From positions 148,915,601 to 148,979,600 of the forward strand of contig CM038221.1 in NCBI GenBank assembly GCA_021442155.1: a DNA stretch of 64,000 nucleotides, written 5' to 3'. Position numbers and translations under genes: made by a program. The notes under the pieces are model-generated. The model did not search any database. It saw nothing but the letters and a program-made list of their open reading frames with translations, and was not told where the DNA came from. Positions 36,278 through 46,509 of this stretch are shown piece after piece (the first letter of the stretch is position 1; the number at the start of each line of letters is the position of its first letter). The DNA comes from Cymbidium sinense. Its lineage: Eukaryota > Streptophyta > Magnoliopsida > Asparagales > Orchidaceae.

Positions 36278-36659
36278 GGGAAAATATTACGTCCGGAGTC
36301 CGCACGTAGCTCCAATCGCATGACGACGCTATACGCTTAACTACGCCAAAAAATGATCAGAAGACTGAGACTTTATTTTCCCTGTTTAGCTACCGACCGA
36401 CCAACCATGGGAATGAGTATATGCTGGAGAAATTTAAAAGACCTAAATATCTTCATTTGGCGTGTATTTTTTATTTGCGACCGAAATGAGAGCATTACGA
36501 AAGAGCTATGAAGAAGGAGAATGAATCTAGAAATGGAGAAAAATGATGATGTCATAAATAAAATGGACCCAATCTTTTAAGGAGTTGCATATGTAAAATG
36601 ACATAAAATTTATTTATTTAAGTTAGATTTCCTATTTGGAGTTTTTTAGACTTTGCATG
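36278..36659 (+). repeat. M2 left terminal arm
   Basis: Outer arm. The terminal hairpin seen in M3 is shortened here: GGAGTCCGCACGTAGCT is followed directly by CCAATCGC, so the second hairpin arm is deleted. The stretch then runs parallel to M3 60000-60130 (ATGAAGAAGGAGAATGAATC). No gene; the minus frame at 36373-36555 is chance. Confidence 0.75.
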
Positions 36660-37385
36660 TGCGTGAACCTTTGCGGTACTCTCAGAATCGACCATTCATA
36701 TTTATTTTTCATCATTTTTTGGTCTCTTCTGAGAAAACATATTCAGTGTAATCCTTCGAGGAAATTGGTCGCTTGATTAATTTTTAGTGCTTATTTACAT
36801 ATGTACTCTCGATCGCCTTTCTCGAGTATCGCATTTTTTTCTAATTTTGTTTCACTTTCAGAGTGTGTGATCATGGTAACTAAATCCCAAATCAAGCAAT
36901 GGGTCGTTTCAGACTTTTGTACCTTCAGAATTCTCCTGCACTCTCATCCGCCTATACTGCTTGTATTCTCTAAACCGGCTTATACTCTTTCTCAGATCTT
37001 TATACCTCTGTACACAGTACTCTCTCAGACTCTCTCTATACCTTCTCAGATTCTATACCCTCTCGCATTATGTACCTTTTGTACCTGTAATGAATCTATA
37101 CCTTCTATCCTTCTATACTCTCCTGCATTCCTCTCAGATTCTATACCTCGTCCCCTCCTGTAATCTCCGTGATGATTTTGTCCAGCTTTAGGTTCATTTT
37201 GTAGCCTCTGTTCGATCATCATGGTAATTAAAATTTAATGGTTGCAATTTGGTGGTCGCTCAACGATTTTTGGGTATTTTTTGTGTCACTTTCCTGACTA
37301 ACTGTATACACTCTATGCTCTATACTCTCTGCTTTCATCTCAGACTCTCTATTATCTCGGAACACCTGACTCTATGTTTTCGCAG
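36660..37385 (+). repeat. M2 left array, degenerate
   Basis: GTACTCTC-type sites occur near 36678, 36803 and 37320. Between them lie the conserved spacer words TTTCACTTTC, TGATCATGGTAACTAAATCCCA and many loose TATACTCTC/TACCTTCT repeats. The palindromes are mostly lost. It ends directly at the FAR1-like ATG, so it is the gene's leader and promoter region. The frames at 36801-37191 are artefacts. Confidence 0.7.
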
Positions 37386-39652
37386 ATGAATGTGGTGAAT
37401 GAGCAATGCGATGATGAAGTTATTTTATCTAATGACCCAAATTTGGGAATATTCCAGTAACGGTGCATAACGAAACCGCTTATAATCAGCATCGCGGATT
37501 ATGCACATCAAACCGTGTTAGAAAAGACCATACAAGTTATTGGCCTAAACTCTAAGAAATTGAAATCCAAAGAGATTTTGTGTAAAGCAGTGTGTCTAAA
37601 AAAACCTCAATCCAAACCATATAACAAAATTCAAGAAAATTGATACGAGGACTGGTTGTCCGGCGATGATTCGATTCTGTGTGGATTTGGAGGGGAATTG
37701 GTCGGTTAAAAAATATATAGAGAGCCATAATCATTCATTGGCAAAGACTGGTGATCTCAGATCTTCTCGCATGATGCATTATGAGAGAAGGCATCGCTTT
37801 GAAGATGACGAGGTCGCATTAGTAACCGACGCGCTCGCCTATCTAACCGAGGAAGTTGGTGGGGTAGAGAATATTGATTCACAAAAGAGATGCTTTCAAT
37901 TTCATCCGAAAGAGCTAAGGTCACGGATTGCAAGTGGTGATAAACCAATTAATATGCTCAAGGAAAGACAAGCAATGACGAGATGTTTGCATGGGATGTT
38001 CGGATGCGTCTGATTGCTTGGTGAGTTTTTTTTGGAGCAATGGTATGTCTAGGGTTGAATTTGATTATTTTGGGATGTGATAATTTTTGATACTTATCGC
38101 TCAATAAATATAATCTTGTCTGCCCCACTCTTGGAGTGAATCATCATTGGCAAAACGCCTTATTCGAGTAGCCTTTTGTAAGAGACCATCGAGTCATTCA
38201 CATGGTTATTCCGACATTTCTTCTTGATGGGTGGTGTGCATCCTATATAATATTTACCGATCAAGATCAAAGCTATGAGCTATCGAGAATGTACTCGCTG
38301 CCATCATAGGTTGTGCCAATGGCATATCTCAAAGAAAGCCCTCCAAGGTCCATTGCTTTTAGTAGTAACAAGAGAGTTCAAGGGCTATTCTATACATGCA
38401 TGAGCAAATGTGACATGTGAGGATGAGTTTGAGGATGCTTGGTCGCCATGCTAGAGGAAGGGCATGATCATGCTTGGCTATATGAACTTTACAAAATTAG
38501 TAAATGGTCCACCGATTCAACAAAGATAAATTTTGTATGGGCATCTTGTCAACTCAGAAGTGAGGCCACAAATAGCAGTGTCATGGTATTTCAAACCAAC
38601 AATGATTTCTTGGGATTGGAGAAGGTGATGGAAACATGGCCAAATGAACATGATGAAGACTTCAAGTGTATCCAAAGAATTGTTCCTGTTAGAGTAGTCC
38701 AATTCTTAAGCAAGTCGCTTTGTTTTATACGAGGAAGCTTTACTCTATGTTCAAGAAGAATTTCATGGAGTTGGGGATTATCTCATCGTTTGATGATATG
38801 GAGTACTTGGTGAGGAACTTAGAGAAGAAGAATGCATCCAAAACCCGGATTGTCCACTTTGATGTGTCTACAGATATTTCTGTAGTTGCCGTAAATTTGA
38901 AATGATGGGCATACTTTGTGCACAGCATTAGAGTTCTTAGCCGTGATGTGTCACGATTCCTGGATAAGTACCTCCTCATGCGGTGGTCTACCGAGCAAAG
39001 AGGGACATCTACGCCGATGGTTCATACGAAGGTTAGTACATGTGGAAAGCAGATGGAACCGCATTATTTTCGTGAACCATATAAGTCGATATGCATATCA
39101 AATTAGCTCCGACACGTGGTAATAAGATTGTCGGATTACATGCTTGCTCTCTTACTATCTGATGAAGTGGACTATAATAAGTGGGAATTCTCCACCGCTT
39201 GACGATCGCTTAAGAGGAAGAAGGCACCACATCATCATAAGGATAAGGACGCTTTGAAGGATCCAATCAAGAGACGCCCAAAGGGTGTTTCCAACGCAAG
39301 GCTCAAGGCTTATTGGGAGAAGTCCAAAAATCCACAAGTACTTACCTACTTGCCTCAAGTTGCTATTACTTATAGGTTCTGTAAATATTTAATTCATTCT
39401 ATTTTCTTGTCTTAGAAACCAAAGTGAAGTCCGAGAGTGTCAGAACGGATGCGCCACCGTTGCCGCCCTGTTATGCCCTTTTTCACGTGTAAGACTAGAA
39501 TATTTCACATTGATGCCATCAAACATTCATCCATTACTAAGATGTTGTACCATTACTATGTTGTACAGAATCAATTCATCATCAATCAACCAATATGTCA
39601 AGGGTACACTAAGCTAATGATGGATATTATTACAAGACATTTTGATGCATGA
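37386..39652 (+). pseudogene. M2 FAR1-like transposase gene, decayed
   Basis: The start MNVVNEQCDDEVILSNDPNLG is intact here, which shows the original codon that is a stop in M1. The FAR1 zinc-type domain keeps TGCPAMIRF and SHNHSLAK (37650-37745), so the metal ligands of that half remain. The DDE region keeps the first Asp in frame (VIIFDTYR, about 38075) and FTDQDQ (about 38250), then shifts. Its SWIM region reads C-RKFEMMGILC, with the first CxC damaged and the His misplaced. A GT-AG intron (about 39333-39418) precedes the last exon, which ends ...LMMDIITRHFDA. Many one- to three-base gaps break the frame. It is the closest relative of the M3 copy. Function when intact: DNA-binding DDE transposase. 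Confidence 0.82.
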
Positions 39653-40265
39653 TATTATCCAAGAAGGCATTTTTTAATTTCATTTTTCTCGCTTTTAGTC
39701 ATTATGCTTGTATTTTTTTCTGCTCATTTCATAACTAGTAAAGTCTTGAAACCTTTAAAAGTTACTTAAAATTTTATTTTTGAAAGATATTCATTTGCAT
39801 TATTGTCATCTTAATTGGACCATCTAAACTGTGTTTCTATTTTATGTTTTATTATGTTATGAAAACTATATGTTTGTAAACAAATTTAGTTTTAATAGAT
39901 ATGGTTTTATTTTTTTTATTTTTTAAAAAATTAAATTTATAATAATAGATAATTGTTTACTCATTTTTTATTTATATACTAAACTATTTAATATCATATC
40001 TTAAAAATATATTTTATACCAAGTTAGTAACATGTTTCTAAAATTTAATTAGAGTGTGCATTGATTTGTTTTATCATAGAGGATTTCAATTAAAATTCAA
40101 AATTAAATTTTTGATTTTAATAATACAAATTTAGAAAAAAATTAAATGATGATTAGTAAATGAGAAATTAAAATAGGTAATTATTATTATATAAAATATT
40201 GATATTTTGGTTTTGATTTAATTAATAATCATTAAAAGCTTGTACTCAAAAAACAAAAAAGTTGC
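39653..40265. other. AT-rich 3' region after the M2 FAR1-like gene
   Basis: The first 50 bp still resemble the sequence after the M3 gene (TATTATCCAAGAAGGCATTTTTTA), so they are likely 3' UTR. The rest is plain AT-rich DNA without frames. Confidence 0.5.
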
Positions 40266-40269
40266 TTTC

Positions 40270-40945
40270 TAGAAGAATAATCATTAAAGCTTAGTTATTT
40301 ATAAATAAAAGATTTTGGTATGAACCAAAAGTAAAGAATCACCAGGATTGAACAATGAATTTATGGATTAAGGATTAAGAATAAAAGCTTGTACCTAAAA
40401 TGATCTTAGTATACTTGAATTAAATGAGAATTTGACACATAATGACAAGATGGAGACTAAGGATTCATGTATGACCATACCTAGTGGGATTAAGGCTTCT
40501 GTTGTTGTTGTTGTTGTTATTGTATTAAAGCTAAGTCCTTTACCTCATCGCCTTGGCCTTTTCAACTATGCCATTTATTATGTGGCAAAAAAAAAATATG
40601 GTTAACAATCGTTTAAGTTAGCATTTGAACTCACCTTGGATTTTAGCTAGTAAATCATTTATATTGTTGCCATTTTTAATATACATTCCTTTACTTTATT
40701 TTGTTATGACTTATAAAGGAAAAATGTTACTTGTTATTTTATACATATTTTACTTACATTGAATAGGCTATGGAATTTGATTTTTTTTTCTATAAAAGTT
40801 TTCTTGTTGATCTTTTATTCTTAATCCTTTTTTTAATCCATAAATTCAACGGTTGTTCAATCACAATGCATTCTTGCATTTTTTCATACCAAAATCTTTT
40901 ATTTATAGTAACTCAATAAAGCTTTTAATGATTCTTAGTAAATAA
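40270..40945. mobile_element. Foldback/MITE-like element inside M2
   Basis: Two inverted arms share ATCATTAAAGCTT..., TAAATAAAAGATTTTGGTATGAA, GATTGAACAA, TGAATTTATGGATTAA and GGATTAAGAATAAAA (left 40275-40400, right 40945-40805 in reverse). The centre has a GTT microsatellite. Both ends and the target duplication are unresolved. No gene. Confidence 0.65.
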
Positions 40946-41329
40946 TCAATAAATAAAAATAGTATATATATATACTTTATGTTACAATGTATATTAAGTA
41001 AACAAAAGAGAAATTAAGTAATCTATGGCTCTTAATTATTTTTTTTATTTTATAAGCAAATTAGAGAGCTTTAAAAAATATATAATATTGACTTATTCTC
41101 AAATTATTTATTATGAAAATAACAAAAAAAAGTGCATATCCATTCTATGTTAGATAAATAAATAATTTTATGGATTATTTGGCATCATTGTATTTTATTT
41201 ATTCTATTTATTATTATTATTTTGTTTTATTTATGTTTTGATTTGAAAAAATATATTTTATAGTAATAATTATTTTAAAATATTAAAAAAATTTAGTGTT
41301 TTAAAAAAAAACCAATGAAATATATATAG

Positions 41330-42010
41330 AGTAGGCATGAGGGCAATGAGGTACGAGGCACAGAGTAAGAAGGCATAGAGGCAAAGGCACGTATAGGGCA
41401 TTGAGGTGAGGCACAGCAGATATGAGGAGAGGCATGAGGCAACAGAGGTAGAGACAGAGGAGGTAGAGAAGATACAGATCAAATCCTGTGGCATACAGAG
41501 AGGTATGAAAAGACAGAGGCACAAAATACAGGTATAGAGGCATGAGGTACAGATACGTGAGGTAGAGGTACAAAGGCAGTGTGACATGAGATACAGACAG
41601 AGGTACAGAGGTACAGAGGTACAGAGGTACAGATACCAGAAATCTCCTAAAATTCGTCAGAACAGCCACCTCATTGCCTCAGTAGGGATTTAGTTACCAT
41701 GATCTGAACAACCAGGCTACAGAAAGTGAAACAAAACCTGTACAGAGAGTACAAATACCAGAAATCTCCTAAAATTTGTCAGAACAGCCACCTCATTGCT
41801 TCGGTTGGGATTTAGTTACCATGATCTAAACAACCAGGCTACAGAAATTGAAATAAAACCTGTACAGAGAGTAGAAATATCAAAAATCTCCTAAAATTCA
41901 TCAGAACAGCCACCTTATTGCTTCGGTTGGGATTTAGTTACCATGATCTGAACAACCAGGCTACAAAAAGTGAAACAAACTGAAAAAAATTGTCTCTCAA
42001 AGTCGCCTCA
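41330..42010 (-). repeat. Orphan FAR1-side array inside M2
   Basis: On the minus strand about three units of 140 bp carry TTTCACTTTCTGTAGCCTGG, TTGTTCAGATCATGGTAACTA and CTGTACAG-type sites. An 8-bp minisatellite of the CCTCTGTA type (41597-41635) and a long tail of decayed copies follow (41340-41590). The order is that of the array in front of the M3 FAR1-like gene (60260-60560), but no gene follows here. It lies between the 3' ends of the two M2 genes. The frames at 41270-41669 are artefacts. Confidence 0.75.
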
Positions 42011-42206
42011 AAATGTAAATGAACATGCCTAAACAATGTGTTATGAGAGAACAACAATTATCCCTACCTAAACCCACTGAAATAACAGAATGAGTTATCC
42101 CTACCTAAACAGAATGTGCTGTACAGAGAACAACTCAAGCATCCAAATTTTATTTAAGTATTTTTTGAGGCCAAGCAAAAAATCGCATAAACAAAGTCGC
42201 CTAAAT

Positions 42207-44732
42207 CTATTCATCTTTTGTCCCTCCGTTCGATAAATGGGCTTCTCGATAGGCTTCCATGTATTTGTAAATGAACATGCATGCAACATCGGACTGACTG
42301 CAACCCGCCACCGCTTCAACCGCCATTTTTGGGGTTCTTGAAATAATGGCCGATATCCCGAGCCGAATTTAATCGCAGAAGGAAGATGGATATTAGTTAG
42401 ATCCCTGAGAACCCGAAGAAGAGTGCATACCATTTCCTGAGAATGGCTTTATGTGTTTTGGCAATGAGTCGTAAAATGACCACACGCCAAGCTTGATATT
42501 ACCGACAAGAAGTGTCAGCGATTATGGATAACCGGGAGTAAGAGCGGCCATGGATGTAATCTGGACATATGGATATACATCTTGCTTTCTTTTAGCAAGT
42601 CATATTATACCGAGGGATGCAAGATAACATCTATAAGTCAAGACAGATACATGGAATATGAATGAATTGCAACTAATTTTGGAGGAGTAACTCACCCAAT
42701 GTAAGCATGAAATGTAAAGGAATGGGACATACAATCCGGCAAGGAGTACTTCGCCAACGATATGCGAACACATCGAGCGTATCCCAGATATCGATCCATC
42801 AAGAATCATCATCAATCACTCAAATAATAATATTTCCAGATCAGTATCTCCCCGCATTATCGAAAGTTGTTTTGTAATTTCGAGCAGAAATTAATAGAAG
42901 TAAGATATGACATTTGAATGTGAAAAGGAGGAAGATGCCGTGACTTACTTGTCCCGAATCGAGCACACGACCGGCTATGAGTTGGAGCATTGGTCGAGGC
43001 ATGCCATCTCCGGATGGGAAGTGCACGAAGCGTGCCTCGACCGTAATATAATTATTTAGGCTAAAAATAATTGTTAAAAAGCTATATCCATTGTCATCTA
43101 AAGCTCGAGAATCAGAACTTCTGCTTACCTCGGACTGGTGCTCCTCCACAACTACGATAGACTTTGATGGCTCATCAGAGGAAATCGCCGACGCCACCGC
43201 GAATTAAGGGTGAAACGAACAACCGGTCATCTATTGTATCACATTCATGAAATTAATGTAATACCCGTGCATCACCGCCAGTTGGGTGGAGGGCAATCGT
43301 ACCACTCTTAGCCCGTAGTCGCCCAGTGGTGAGAACAGATTTCCTCTTCCTCATCTCGCCGTGCTTCACCCGACGCATAAGGCCGCCAATGAAGGGGATG
43401 ACGAAGGGAGTGGCCTCCCTTCTGCCACCTGACGATTTCGCATAAGACTCCAGGAGGGAGCTTCCATAGAGGTCTCCCACTGGGTCGTGGTAGCCTCAGA
43501 AGAGGAAACTCGATGGCGACCTCAGGAGAAGATACCCGGTGGTCTCCTCAGTAGCTTCCACTCCGCTGGGGATGGAAGCACTCTTCTGTCGACAAGGGTA
43601 CCCTCAATAGCGGTAACGTGCATGATGCCATCAGCCTCTCATCCTTCTTTGCATGGTAGGATGCCACAACTTCCCTCAACTCCCTCAAACCTGCAAATAA
43701 CCTATCTATTCCAGATCCTTGATTGGGGGGTAGTAGCAGAGGGCAAGCTAGACACACTGGTTGGGGGGGGGAATATTTGGGAGAGATATCTGGGAATCGA
43801 TGGGGACAATGATGGGGCGGATGATGATGTCGAGCTCTGAGTTTCATGGGGAGGAGAGGATGATTCAATGAGCAGGTCTCCTCTTCTGATAAGTCCTCGA
43901 GTGTAAGGCGGACCTGTGTTAAGCCAAAGATAGATATGACGATAAACAGCATAAGTAAATGCATTACTACACTGAAATGAACGAACATAACTAATGTCCT
44001 GTACCTGGTCTCCTTTCAAATCGTCGAAGGCAACGTCTGCAAACTTTATTTTAGGCCAACACACGTGTCTGGACGAAATGGTGACTAATCTTAATGTGCG
44101 GTAGCCAGATCTACAAACATTTATCTGAGGTTAACTTGCTCACATCAAGTAAAACATAACGGGTCCATACCATAAGAAGAGGGACAAAGCCACTCATGTA
44201 GCTAGGCGCCTGCTGTGTGTGTATCTTTGTTGTAATGCCATTGAATTATGACACTAAGAAGGCCCAAATGGCTTCAGCCCAATTGTACTCAGCAAATTTG
44301 TCAATATTATCGGCATAGGCAATTAAACTAGAAGCTACTCTATAGTTGTGATATGCAAAAAACAAATTTGAAATAAGAAAATGTATGTCTACACAAAGTG
44401 TGCGCGAGCTATCGATTGCTCGAGCTTATTCTTATAATCTTTGAACTATCTTGTGACAATGGGGATTTACGCCATAAAACTTTCTCCCCTTTGTTTGGCA
44501 TCCCGACATCTGGCTACTTCATCCGGGTGAAATGCACGCCCTAAGAAAAGGCTTGCGTCGATGTCCCAAGATAGGATAGAGGTTATGGCAGTCTTCTTTG
44601 CAGTCGATCGACAATTGGTTGGTGAAGCCCTTCAATATTTCGATCACTTCACTAGTGAAGGTACGTAATATTATCAAATAATATTCGATGGCACTTTCGG
44701 CGCATCTTGGCGTTATCCTTTTTTGCGGACAT
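42207..44732 (-). pseudogene. M2 Kaonashi gene: plant-mobile N-terminus plus Ulp1-like C-terminus
   Basis: ATG at 44732 (MSAKKDNAKMRRK), about 80 bp from the array. Exon 1 carries LHQPIVDRLQ, ILSWDID, FHPDEVARCRDAKQRGESFMA, YRVASSLIAYADNIDKFAEYNWAEAIWAFLVS and YMSGFVPLLM, matching M4. Intron 1 is 44170-44111, exon 2 44110-44005; exon 3 starts at 43913 (VRLTLEDLSEEE) and holds a Pro/His-rich linker and RLFAGLRELREVVASYHAKKDERLMAS. A later exon gives EEHQSE joined to ARFVHFPSGDGMPRPMLQLI. The C-terminus reads LTLLVGNIKLGVWSFYDSLP (42540-42450) and QSDVACMFIYKYMEAY (42310-42250), the Trp/Asp and Cys blocks of C48 (Ulp1/SUMO-protease-like) peptidases. The usual DCG at the catalytic Cys is not clean. 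Stops and shifts in exon 1 make it a pseudogene. The family's role in MULE biology is unknown. Confidence 0.78.
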
Positions 44733-44734
44733 CG

Positions 44735-46025
44735 AACTTCAAAATAAAGTCAAGGTAATCAGAATATTAATAGCATAATTGATTACAAGCACCTTAATGT
44801 CGAGGTGCAGATGCAGGTGCAGTGCAGGGTACAGTGAGAAGGTACAGATTCATTTTCTCCACACACCTAAGCGGCAAAACACAACTTTCGTTATTCATAA
44901 TTCTAGCCATAGTATGCCCTCAAGCGGGAAAATAGGCGAAAAATGCAAAATTTCAAGAAAGTATAGAGGGTACAGTTGGGGTTCGGAGAGTACATTTGTA
45001 AACAAGCATCAAAATTAGCTTCCAAATAACCTCTAATCAACTTCCAAGCGATTTGTCAAATAACAGCCAATCAAAAAATAGCCCAAAATTATCTCAATAT
45101 AAGGAGAATTCTGAGTGCAGTACAAATTACATGGGTACAGTGCAGAATGATTCATTTTCTCCACAGACACACCAAAAACACAACTTCCAGTTATTCATAG
45201 CAGTCTAGCCATAGTATGCCCTCAAGCGGGAAAAATGGGTGAAAAAAAATGCAAAATCTCAAGAAAGTATAGAGATGCAGGTTGGGGTTGGAGTACATTT
45301 GCAAACAAGCATCAAAATTAGCTTCCAAACAACCTCTAATCTACTACGAGAAAGCGGTAAATATTGTCTCAAAGCGGAATAATCAAGAAAAATAGCCCAA
45401 AATTGTCTCAATATAAGGAGGTGCAGTGCAGAGAGGTGTAGTCTGAGGGAGATGCAGGTATAGATGCGAAGGTACATTCATTTCTCCACGAACACACCCA
45501 ACCGGAAACACAACTTATTCATAGCTTATTCTAGCCATAGTATGCCCTCCAAAGGAAAAATGGGTGAAAAAATGCAAAATCTCAAGAAATTATAGAGGTT
45601 GGGGTTGGAGAGTACATTTGCAAACAAGCATCAAATTAGCTTCCAAACAACCTCTAATCTACTTCCACAGCGATAAACATTGTCTTAATAACCAGAGTAG
45701 AACAATCAAGAAAAATAGCCCAAAATTGTCTCAATATCGAGAGTGCAGGAGTGCAGAGAGTGCAGTAGGTACAGGAGTGCAGGGTACAGTGCAGTGCATT
45801 CATTTTCTCCAGAAACACACAAACAAAAACACAACTTCCCGGTTATTCATAGATTCTAGCCATAGTATGCCCTCCAAGCGGGAAAAATGGGTGAAAAAAA
45901 TGCAAAATCTCAAGAAAGTATAGAGAATGCTTTGGGGTTGAGATGCAGGCCGAACAATCAACAAAAACAGCGCAAAATCATCTCTAATATCGAGGGAGCA
46001 GTGCAGTGCAGTGCAGAGGGTAGCC
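44735..46025 (-). repeat. M2 right array, in front of the Kaonashi gene
   Basis: Read on the minus strand, two kinds of block alternate, with a joint period of about 305 bp. One is 'GTGCAG/CTGCAC' clusters followed by ATTGAGACAATTTTGGGCTATTT. The other is GTACTCTCCAACCCC followed by TTCTTGAGATTTTGCATTTTT and GGAGGGCATACTATGGCTAG. GTGCAG clusters lie near 44818, 45115, 45425, 45745 and 45995. So the dimer architecture of M1 recurs with a different sequence. The frames at 44779-46027 are artefacts. Confidence 0.82.
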
Positions 46026-46418
46026 ATATAAAATTAAAGGGATACCATAAATAAACCTAGAAACACATACTGATGGATTGTAATGGACAAAGATATAGAA
46101 AACCCTAAAATCTTTCAAGTTCAGCAATGCATGTGGAAATATCTCGTGTAACCAACGAATACCTCAATTTGAAATTTTAAGCCCGCCGGTGATGAGCACG
46201 GAGGTGGGCGACGAGGGAACTGAAATTCTCTTCGTTGAAAGCCACTGTCTGAGTATTACGAAAGAATACGAGCAGATATTTTCCTCAGAGGTTTAGGTAA
46301 ATCCAGTCGTCGGTGGTCACGCAGAAAATAGTGCGTTCTTTCGGCATCATTTTTTGGCATTAAGCGTGCCATGCATGGTCATGCGATTGGAGTCCATAAA
46401 ACTGCGGTCGACTTTTTT
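46026..46418 (-). repeat. M2 right terminal arm
   Basis: Outer arm in reverse. It shares GGACTCCAATCGCATGAC and GCCAAAAAATGATG with M2 left and M3, but its extreme 30 bp have diverged from GGGAAAATATTACGTCC. No gene. Confidence 0.7.
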
Positions 46419-46427
46419 CGAAAAATG

Positions 46428-46458
46428 AGAGTGGTTGGGGAGGTAGATAAAATAAAAC

Positions 46459-46509
<51 letters not shown>

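Larger units (their letters stand above)
36278..46418. mobile_element. M2: 10.1-kb Mutator-like element with convergent FAR1-like and Kaonashi genes
   Basis: The left end reads GGGAAAATATTACGTCC and the right end, in reverse, AAAAAAGTCGACCGCAG. Further in, both ends share CCAATCGCATGAC, ACGCTTAA and GCCAAAAAATGAT. The flanking 9-mers are GGAAACGTG (36269-36277) and CGAAAAATG (46419-46427). The uninterrupted T1 3' LTR reads GGAAACATG at that place (59724-59732), so both are 1-2 changes from the original target. Inside, FAR1-like (plus) and Kaonashi (minus) genes converge, mirror-image to M1, each behind an array. Both genes are pseudogenes. Confidence 0.85.
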
